Positions 9,611 through 16,229 of a stretch of DNA of 16,229 nucleotides are shown here, in pieces (within the stretch, counting starts at the first letter, position 1; every line of letters begins with the position of its first letter). The notes beneath the pieces were generated by a model. The model searched no databases, was not told the DNA's origin, and was given only the letters and a program-made list of their open reading frames with translations. The stretch lies in assembly GCF_000003855.2 (NCBI RefSeq), contig NW_003101628.1, positions 26,493-42,721 of the forward strand, given 5' to 3'. Both the position numbers and the translations under genes were made by a program. This DNA is from Blastomyces gilchristii SLH14081. Lineage: Eukaryota > Ascomycota > Eurotiomycetes > Onygenales > Ajellomycetaceae.

Positions 9611-9613
9611 ATG
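9609..9613. repeat. Target site duplication ACATG, right copy (gypsy)
   Basis: Second copy of the 5-bp gypsy duplication. It is separated from the LTR end by the 506-bp MITE and its 8-bp duplication. Removing those restores LTR end GTCATA followed directly by ACATG. Confidence 0.75.
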
Positions 9614-9751
9614 TATTTCTTCATTAGATCTGATATTCTACCAGATCTCAAATTAATCATAGGTTCAAAGAGACATCTAAACATGTTTAACAATATGTGA
9701 AGATGTGATTGACGCGTTATCAGTAGTTATTTATTAAATGACTTTATAATC
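9614..9751. other. Flanking DNA between gypsy insertion site and copia LTR
   Basis: 138 bp of AT-rich sequence with no gene seen. By the duplication logic it was once continuous with 3392 and so lies upstream of the 2065-3318 minus-strand pseudogene. It could have held that gene's promoter; no specific promoter element was identified. Confidence 0.4.
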
Positions 9752-9935
9752 TGTTGAAGAATAATATTATCATCTATAATCTATCTAGAGTGAAACTATA
9801 TATAAGTTGAGTGACACGTGATTAGAGTAGATGTGTAGTATCCGCTCTAGTAGCATTGCCGTAGCAACCGCTCCGTCTACACGTGATCTCATATGTAATA
9901 TATATATAGCTAGCTCTTTCTACATGAATACAACA
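9752..9935 (+). repeat. 5' LTR of the Ty1/copia element
   Basis: 184 bp beginning TGTTGAAG and ending ATACAACA, giving TGTTG...CAACA terminal inverted repeats. It sits 265 bp upstream of the in-frame gag start. A TATATATAAG box is at 9797-9806. Downstream are two ACACGTGAT direct repeats (9814-9822 and 9879-9887), each with the palindrome CACGTG, and a CG-rich undamaged patch between them. No 3' partner was found in the window, so the boundaries rest on TG...CA ends and position alone. The sequence just after it (GATTAATCATC) is not an obvious tRNA-complementary primer site. Confidence 0.65.
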
Positions 9936-10200
9936 GATTAATCATCTCACAGATTATAGTCTAAATAGCACATTTTTACAAAGAATTACATTATTTTTAT
10001 TTTTTATTTTACTTTTGTTTAAAAACACCTGTGTAAGTATTAAATGTGTTCACTTCAGATAGAAGAATTCTTTTATCACATTTACATTGCATGTTTCAAG
10101 TGTATCTGCTTAGCTAGTAATTGAAATAGCAGAACTCTACAGTATAATATAACATGTTTTTTTTTTTTTTTAACTTCTTCATTCAACTCTTCTTTGACTG
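9936..10200 (+). other. copia 5' leader
   Basis: 265 bp between the LTR end and the gag ATG, very AT-rich. It includes a run of 15 T at 10157-10171. No gene, clear primer binding site or other signal was recognised. Confidence 0.45.
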
Positions 10201-12460
10201 ATGAGTGATTTGTCTACACTATGAAGTGATAGAAGCAGAACTTTACATTCACATTCTCATACTCAGACATCTATCAATGAAGAATCAGAGAAAATAGATA
10301 CTATATAATACACAGAAGCTATAGAAGAGATCATGAAGTTATCTGCAAATAGTGAAGTAAATCATGAATCAGATGATGACACTTCAAGCTCACAAGCAAT
10401 ATGTATAGAAGTATGACACACAAGTACCATGTCTAGAATAAGTTCAGATAATATAATATCAATGACATTTAATACTCTGATAGCATTCTATGACAGAATG
10501 AGTATATATCAAGTAGTCATCTCTGCAGCAGATGATTTCAAATCTGAGATCTGTAAATATTAAAAGAATGTTTAAAAAGCCATGAATATTAAAGCTATAA
10601 TTACATTTGATGGCAATAACTACAAGATCTGATATACAGAAATTCTTGTGAATGCTGAAGTCATCAGCAGATCTGATATTCTTATAAAAAATTAACAAGT
10701 CTGCTCAGAAGACATCAGTCAAGACATATTAAATACTGAAAAATAAAGTATTTATATTAAAGCACTGTATTGCTGTATGTTACAGTTCTTATTAGAGCCT
10801 GTACATACAATCATTGAAACTCTTGAGTCAGATAATACAGTCATACTATAAGAAAGAATTGAAGTTGAATATAGTGTCTCACTTGCAGAGAAATGTATGA
10901 ATATTGTGAAAGAATTGATCATCTTACATGTTAAAGATAATAATTACCTGGTATTTCAGAGAAGATTCTGTTATCTAGTTGTATATTATAAGAAATTGAT
11001 AAATAACTCAGAGAACTTCTATCATGATCTCTTTCTTATTGACCTGAAGAAGCATCAAAAGTCTTTTATCAAGATACATTTAGACAATTTCTACACATCT
11101 GGCCAGAACTTTATACACAATATTAATATTAATGATCTCATGAAACAGTTGACAACCTGTACAAGTAAGTTCAAGAATGAACATTCTAAGTCTCAGTGAG
11201 TTAAAACAACTATTATAACTCTCACTACATCATTCACACACAGTTTCAAATATGAGATATGCACTTTGAGATAATACTGAAAAAACACCTGTTGATGTCT
11301 GCATTCAGAACTTGCTACTGAACAGTGATATGAGTTAAACAAGAAATATATTATTACACCTGAGAAGAATAATAGCAACAATGCCAGTATCAGTGAACAT
11401 GGCAAGTGAAAGAGTAAAAAGAAGGACAAAGATGATAAGAAGAAGAAATTCTCTGATTTTATAATCTTATAATCTGCAGCTGTCAATGCAGCAATTGCTT
11501 TTTCAGCAACTATTGATACAATAAGCAAGCCTTGATTTCTTGACACATGTGTGAGTTTTCATATGACAGGTGAAAAGCAGTCCATCATTCAGCAGAAGAT
11601 ATATGATGACAATATGAAGATTTATATAGCAGACAGAGATTACAGTCATATCAAAGAGATCAGCAATCTTCTTCTAGAATCTAAAGAAGAAAATATCATT
11701 GTTCATGATGTTTATTATATTCACAATCTCACAGTCAATCTATTGTCATTCATTAGATTAAAGAATTAGAGTTTTCAATATAAGCTTTTAAGCTTGAACA
11801 CTCTGTTCTATTTCATTATTAAAGTATCAAGTGAAGTGATTTTCACTGCAATCTGTATATCTCAGAACTCAATTTATAAAATAGTTGAAAGAATGTCAGA
11901 AGTTGATGTATATTAAAAGTCTAAAGCAGTCTACTTCACAGTGAAATTATATGTATATGATAATAACTATACTAATGTCATGATCACTATTGATGATAAT
12001 AATCTCATCAATAATCAATCTCAATATTGAGAATCATCTACAATTATGAAAACACTTGTGAAGTGATATATTAATCTGAGATATATACACACAGAAGCTA
12101 TTATAGTATTAACAAAGAATTCACTATCTGACATCTGTATCAGAGATATTAAGATCAATTTCTTTTACAACACCTGCATTAAAGCAGGTATGACATATAA
12201 ATACTTAATCACTTTCATGTCACAGGCTGTATAATCAATGAAGTAAATTCATATCAATCTTACAGATGATGAGTGAACATTGAGTAAGTCTATGAATTAC
12301 TCTGTTGAATGATGACAGAGTAATAAATATTACATCTTAATTACAGATGATGTGATCAGATATAGATGAATCTATTTCTTACATATCAAGAATCAAGCGT
12401 ATAATTACTATGCACACTGAATTCAATTCATGAAGAACCTAGGTTTTACTGCATCAGTAT
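10201..12460 (+). pseudogene. gag-pol: copia gag-protease-integrase polyprotein (decayed, truncated)
   Basis: One forward frame runs from ATG at 10201 for about 753 codons with no net frameshift, interrupted by TGA/TAA/TAG mostly at Trp or Gln positions. Gag: ITFDGNNYKI followed by TGA (Trp) at about 10603-10635, the conserved gag start of the copia group. A basic stretch (KSKKKDKDDKKKKF) lies near 11410-11455. Protease: FLDTCVSFHMTG at 11537-11572, matching the D-S/T-G-x-S-x-H-M motif with Cys in place of Gly. Then IIVHDVYYIHNLTVNLLS, the usual pre-integrase segment. Integrase: IHINLTDDE at 12247-12273 with the first catalytic Asp as Asn, then KSMNYSVE, YYILITDD and YFLHIKNQAYNYY. The frame then runs into unrelated sequence. 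Codon phase agrees at 10897, 11551 and 12247. Confidence 0.88.
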
Positions 12461-12643
12461 CAACCGCTCCACCACGAACTCGCTCGATTTTTCGAATAAA
12501 AACCCGCCGATAGATTCATCGAAAAGCCCTCGATCATACAAGCATTTTGACCCCATCGCCGACTGCATACCCCGTGTGGTGGTGGAGATATCCAGCCAAA
12601 TGTGAACTAGATGTTGTTTGAAACTCCCGTGTGGGATTATCCC
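12446..12643 (-). CDS. Possible coding fragment, 65 codons, unrecognised
   Basis: Open minus-strand frame between TGA at 12644-12646 and TAA at 12446-12448, with no internal stop and normal-looking codon use. It reads like real protein (QHLVHIWLDISTTTRGM, then CLYDRGLFDESIGGFLFEKS, then EFVVERLILMQ). The first ATG is at codon 26, so it is probably an exon or a fragment of a longer frame. No family was recognised. The last few codons and the stop lie in copia-derived sequence, so the original C-terminus is missing. Confidence 0.3.
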   Translation of the reverse strand, partial: GIIPHGSFKQHLVHIWLDISTTTRGMQSAMGSKCLYDRGLFDESIGGFLFEKSSEFVVERLILMQ

Positions 12644-12720
12644 TCATTCACCCCTACCACACCACAACCCCGGGCCAAATTGCCATACAAATTGTAAGGT
12701 GAAGAGACCTAGTCATATAT
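12461..12720. other. Undamaged GC-rich island of unknown origin
   Basis: About 260 bp with many intact CG, CC and GG dinucleotides (CTCGCTCGA, CCCGCCGATAG, ACCCCGGGCC) inside otherwise stripped DNA. It starts within one base of where the copia integrase frame loses similarity. No terminal inverted repeats or target duplication were seen. A minus-strand open frame of 65 codons (12446-12643) covers most of it. It is either single-copy sequence not subject to the damage, or a later insertion. GC content falls gradually to the right, through 12870. Confidence 0.6.
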
Positions 12721-12759
12721 GCCAATCTTCTTGATTTTGGAAGATCCCTGATCTGTAAT

Positions 12760-13085
12760 TGTGAAGATATCTGAGAAGTGATCTTCATGAAAACCCTGCT
12801 CATCTTTGATGTTCTAAAACATCAATGCCAAGTCTCACTCTTGTATCACTCTTTTCAATCTGGCTCATCCTCAGCAGAAAAATATAAAAAGATATCTTAG
12901 AGATAATATTAAGCATATAATTAATAGATACTTCTGAAGTGTAATCTCTGCAGTCTTGTCATCAGTGTATCTAGACTTCAACATCAAGTCTCACTCTTGT
13001 ACTACTTCTCTCAATCTGACTCATCTCTGACAGAATAATACAAAAAGATATCTTGATAACAGCATTTGATACATAATCAGCAGAT
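12760..13085. repeat. Diverged ~156-bp tandem duplication
   Basis: Two units of about 156 bp. The shared core GTCTCACTCTTGTA starts at 12832 and 12988, followed by TTTTCAATCTGGCTCATC / TCTCAATCTGACTCATC and AAAAAGATATCTT in both. The first unit is less damaged (keeps CTGGCTCATCC, CCCTGCTC) than the second. No coding potential was recognised. Confidence 0.6.
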
Positions 13086-14000
13086 AATGAGTCAACAGCA
13101 TATTAATAACTATAAAATCAGTATACTTTAAGATCTGACTGAGTCTTTGATTCCTGTATAGTGAGATATATTAAATCTAGTTTTAATATCTCAATATTCA
13201 ATAGATTCTGTAAGAGATTGAGAACAGCAATACTAGATTTCTATTAAATTTGAGAATTAACTCTATATTAATATAATCATTGACAAAGTCTTCTATTTTA
13301 AGATATAAATAACCAGTTTCTCTATATCTCACTGACAATATTTATATTATTATATAGAAACAGACTTATATTCCCTATAATATCAAGACTCTGAAGAGAG
13401 AAAGTCTTGATAGAGAGTATATAGTAGTATATATCTTAACAGTTTCTATCTTATTCTTCTGCAGCAGTTAATACAAAAAAAAGATCTTAGAAATAGTTTT
13501 TTACTTCTCTTGAAAAAGTAAGATGTTTTTCTCTCAATTTTATATAATATTCTTACAAAGAATTAAAAACAGAGTTATTTTCTATCATAATTTCATATTC
13601 TTTTAAGTAAGAATTACTTTTTCAGTGACTGAAGAGCTTTCATTAATACTTAATTTCTTTTTATACTCTTTATTAACTGATTTGAGTTGCACACTTATTG
13701 TGTGAGAAGAATTGAATGATTTAGAATAAAATTGAATAATTTTAATTAATTTCTCTGTAAAAAATTAATTTATTTTTTATCAGTTTTTCTCTCAAAAACT
13801 GTCATATCATCTGATTTATTATCAATTGATATCATACTCTTTCTCACTGTATTTTAAGAAAGAGATTGTAAAGATTTTATTGATTTATCTTAAAAATCAA
13901 TTTTAGTTTATTAAATTCTCTTCAAAAATCTAACCTAGTTACTGAACTAGTATGAAAGAAATCAGATATTTTATATATAAAAGTCTTTTATTCTTCTTTT
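13086..14000. other. AT-rich tract, nothing identified
   Basis: About 0.9 kb of strongly AT-rich, CG-free sequence with stops in the frames I tried. It may include the distal 5' untranslated part of the LINE that follows; its 5' boundary cannot be seen. No RT or other copia-derived sequence was found, so it is not the missing half of the copia element. Confidence 0.4.
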
Positions 14001-14074
14001 GAAACAGTCTGACCAACTTTTCAATTGAAAATAGACTGAGAAATATCTCAATTGAAACAGTCTGATCAACTTTT
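14001..14074 (+). repeat. 53-bp-spaced direct repeat in the LINE leader
   Basis: GAAACAGTCTGACCAACTTTT at 14001 recurs at 14054 with a single C-to-T difference, separated by AATTGAAA-containing sequence. It lies just upstream of the ORF1 start at 14090. Repeated units in LINE 5' leaders can carry promoter activity, but nothing more specific is visible here. Confidence 0.6.
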
Positions 14075-14089
14075 TATTAAGTGAGAATA

Positions 14090-15691
14090 ATGAGTCTAAA
14101 AATACACTCAGTTGATGTGAAAAAAGATGCTTTCTTAAATACTATTTCTGAGATTGAAATTCTAAAGAGATGAAAGAAAGAAGAAATAGAGAAAGAACAA
14201 GTTCTTGAAATATAGAAACTTAAAAAAGTAAGCAAGATTCTTGAAAAGCAATATCTGAGTGAGATAAATAAAGAAGTTCTGTTAATTCTTCATACTTAGA
14301 CTAGATAACTATAGAAGATAATCAAGTTCAAACTTGAAATCTTAAACATAGTTTAAAAAACATTGAAAATTTCTAGTATAATTACTGACTCTTTATCTTA
14401 CTCTTCTTCTTTTCTTTCTACTTCTTCTTCTTCTTTGAATCAGAAGAAAACATATACTTAAGCAGCTGAATCTGCTATCTCTAAATCTGCTGTCTTAAAA
14501 TCTGCTTAAAATCCTGAGAAAACTGAGAAGAATACTGCTCATGCCTCTATTCATAGAAAAGTGAAAAAGAAAATATAAAAATAGAAAAACTTTCAAATCT
14601 TCAGAAATAGAAGACTTATTCTTAAAGTCTCAAATCAGGATATTCTGCAAAGAAACAAGCTAAACTCAAATCTCATTTTCAGAATCAGAAATGAAATTAA
14701 TCAGTAGTTCTTTTCTCAGTTAATAACTAATATTAAAGTTCAGAAATCAGTTATAGTGTTAATTAAGTTATCATTCTTTGAAAACTTTATTATTCTGACT
14801 ACAATGTCAGAATTCAGTGCTGAATTCCTTATTCAGAATGAGAATCTCTGAAAGTCAGTAGTAGAATCTTTGCTAAATATAATAATTGTATCTAAAAGAG
14901 ATGAAAAGTGAGACAAATTCATTCTTTATAATATTTCAGTTGAAATTTTTGACTGTGAAGAAGAAATACTACTTCTCAAAAATGAATTGAAAGAATACAA
15001 CTCTATTCAACTGAGAAAGAAGCCTGTATAACTAAAGTTAATTAAGTTCAGATAAAGCAGGAGAAATGCCTCTGTTCTAGTATATATAAAAATACTTAAA
15101 CAGTCAAAGAGCTCTGAAGTAAAAGTAGCAGATTTGAAAATAAGAGTTCATGAATACAAAGACTCAAGAATGAATCTCAAAGCTTAAACACAGTGTTCAA
15201 ACTGTCAAAGATATGAACACTTTGCAATCTCATATTTTAGAGACTTAAAATATATATTCAGTGTCAGAGATCATAAAACTAGTGAGCATAAATATGAAAT
15301 ATGTTTAAAAAGAGATGAAATATGTCAATACACTCTACTTAAGTACTTTAATTGTAAAGAAAAACATGCATCTAGCTTAAAAGAATGTATGTTTACTTCT
15401 AGAACTCAAAAGAAGTGAAGAAAAGATGAAGCTCAAAGTCAATCTAGAACTGAAGAGAAGAGTCAAGTCAGTAAACCTATAACTATAAACTTAAAAAGAA
15501 GAAATGCTTAACTATCTAAATCTTCAAACTTCAATTCTTCAGCTAAATATAAATAGAATTTGAATTCTCAAACTTCTGTTAAGATTAGAGAATTGAGAAA
15601 TGACTCTGATAATAAACTAGATATAATATAAGCAGTTCAGATCTCTACTTTTCAAAATAGTTATAATTTACTATCTGATAATAGTGACTAG
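14090..15691 (+). pseudogene. LINE ORF1, zinc-knuckle nucleic-acid-binding protein (decayed)
   Basis: ATG at 14090 opens 533 codons in one unbroken phase ending at TAG 15689-15691. Internal stops are TGA, TAA and TAG of the Trp/Gln-damage type, with no net frameshift. The N-terminal part is Lys/Glu-rich and coiled-coil-like, followed by a Ser-rich run (codons about 104-117, from a pyrimidine tract near 14400-14438). At codons 369-382 is Cys-x2-Cys-x4-His-x4-Tyr, then DHKTSEHKYEIC, then FNCKEKHASSLKEC. This is the three-knuckle cluster of Tad-like ORF1 proteins, with several Cys changed to Tyr. These proteins bind the element RNA; ORF2 follows 29 bp downstream. Confidence 0.82.
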
Positions 15692-15720
15692 ATTCTACTC
15701 TATCTCTACTCTCTTTTAGT

Positions 15721-16229
15721 ATGAATATACAATAAAAACAACAAAAAAAGTTTAAAAACTCTTTAAAAATCACATTTATTGAAAATAATATGAATAGAAA
15801 CTCAAATTGTATTTATTCTTATCTTCAAATTATATTTGAATAAAAAGTTGATTTTATACTACTTCAGAAACTGAATTTTGATACTGAGTAAAATTATATT
15901 ATTTCTCATTCAAGCTACTACTGCTTTCTATCTCAAAAGTCAGAGATAAAGTAAAGAGTAGTGATCTATGAAGAAAGAGAGTAAGATATTAATTTAATCT
16001 AAGATTTAATATTATATCTGACTCTGATATTCTGGTGAGTAATATTTCTAGGATAAAGAGAAATGAGTTTAATACTATACAGCTTATAAATATGGATAAT
16101 AAAAAGTTATTGAAGAAAAATAACCATATCTGAATAATTTAATAGAGAATTGTTGAACATAAACTTTATTAGAAACTCTATAATTGTAGAAGATTTCATA
16201 CATATCATCTCTGATGAAATTCAGAATGC
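15721..16229 (+). pseudogene. LINE ORF2, N-terminal endonuclease part (decayed, cut by edge)
   Basis: Starts at ATG 15721 in a different phase from ORF1. It shows the N-terminal endonuclease signature of Tad/CR1-like ORF2: an Asn-containing N-terminal segment, then VDFILLQK, where the catalytic Glu of LLQE is Lys at codon 50. ISHSSYYCFLSQKSE and RVVIYEE follow. Downstream, SDSDILVSNI and FNTIQLINMDNKK continue the domain, but in another phase, so an indel lies near 15985-16015. Several stops are of the Trp/Gln type. The RT domain would lie beyond the right edge. Confidence 0.75.

Larger units (their letters stand above)
9752..12460 (+). mobile_element. Ty1/copia LTR retrotransposon, 3' half missing
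   Basis: LTR, leader and one long gag-pol frame in the order gag, protease, integrase, which is the copia arrangement (integrase before RT). The element stops abruptly in the integrase core at about 12460, where undamaged GC-rich sequence begins. RT, RNase H and 3' LTR were not found downstream. It has the same type of damage as the gypsy element and LINE. Confidence 0.85.
14001..16229 (+). mobile_element. Tad1-like non-LTR retrotransposon (LINE), 5' part
   Basis: Two consecutive forward reading frames: an ORF1 with a cluster of cysteine-histidine knuckles, and an ORF2 starting with an apurinic-type endonuclease domain. This is the organisation of the fungal Tad1 clade. No LTR is present. 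The 5' boundary is uncertain and is set here at a repeated leader segment; the reverse transcriptase lies beyond the right edge. Damage is the same C-to-T / G-to-A type as in the LTR elements. Confidence 0.82.

Noticed and set aside
10459..10698. Reverse 79-codon open frame
   Set aside because: Antisense to the conserved copia gag frame.
11193..11546. Reverse 117-codon frame with hydrophobic Leu/Phe/Ser runs, resembling a membrane protein
   Set aside because: It is the antisense of the Lys-rich gag C-terminus of the copia element; AAG/AAA repeats read backwards as Leu/Phe/Ser.
10897..11769. Two separate small forward genes (10897-11199 and 11551-11769)
   Set aside because: Both are in the same phase and are pieces of the single damaged copia gag-pol frame between TGA/TAA lesions.
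13086..14000. Missing 3' half (RT/RNase H/LTR) of the copia element beyond the GC island
   Set aside because: No copia RT motif and no copy of the TGTTGAAG...CAACA LTR was found to the right of the island.
3740..16229. A reassigned genetic code (TGA as Trp, TAA/TAG as Gln)
   Set aside because: Catalytic and zinc-binding residues are also lost (YLDD to YLDN, LLQE to LLQK, Cys to Tyr), CC/GG/CG are depleted in non-coding repeats too, and nearby patches are undamaged. Point-mutation damage explains all of these.
1..16229. tRNA or rRNA genes, CRISPR arrays, bacterial-type operons, riboswitches
   Set aside because: No cloverleaf, rRNA-like stretch, regularly spaced short repeats or ribosome-binding-site pattern was seen. 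The content is eukaryotic retroelements.

Overview
The window looks like fungal heterochromatin, most likely from a filamentous fungus. It is a stack of dead transposable elements with no recognisable intact host gene. Four things point this way: a Ty3/gypsy element with a C-terminal chromodomain, a Ty1/copia element, a Tad1-like LINE, and RIP-like (repeat-induced point mutation) damage. The damage is C-to-T / G-to-A change that has removed nearly all CG, CC and GG dinucleotides. It puts stop codons where the families carry Trp (TGA) or Gln (TAA/TAG), while the reading frames themselves run for hundreds of codons.

Layout. 1-68 is a short undamaged edge. 69-574 is the first of two 506-bp non-autonomous terminal-inverted-repeat elements (hAT-like MITE). 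575-2064 is AT-rich coding-like debris with a tandem repeat of about 84 bp. 2065-3318 (minus) is an unrecognised pseudogene of about 417 codons. 3398-9094 (minus) is a full-length chromovirus-type Ty3/gypsy element: two LTRs, polypurine tract, gag with a zinc knuckle, then protease, reverse transcriptase, RNase H, integrase and chromodomain. 9097-9602 is the second 506-bp MITE. 9752-12460 is the 5' part of a Ty1/copia element (short LTR, leader, gag-protease-integrase in one frame), cut off inside the integrase. 12461-12720 is a GC-rich, undamaged island of unknown origin, followed by a diverged tandem repeat of about 156 bp. 13086-14000 is AT-rich with nothing identified. From about 14001 to the right edge is the 5' part of a Tad1-like LINE, with complete ORF1 and the start of ORF2.

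Order of events. The gypsy element duplicated ACATG (3393-3397 and 9609-9613). The second MITE then inserted exactly across the outer end of the gypsy LTR, with an 8-bp duplication GTCATAAC/GTTATAAC, which moved the right-hand ACATG 514 bp away. The flank left of the gypsy element therefore continued originally into 9614. The mutation process affected most of the stack but spared parts of the LTRs, the MITE ends and the 12461 island. All calls rest on reading the sequence by eye; no database search was possible.
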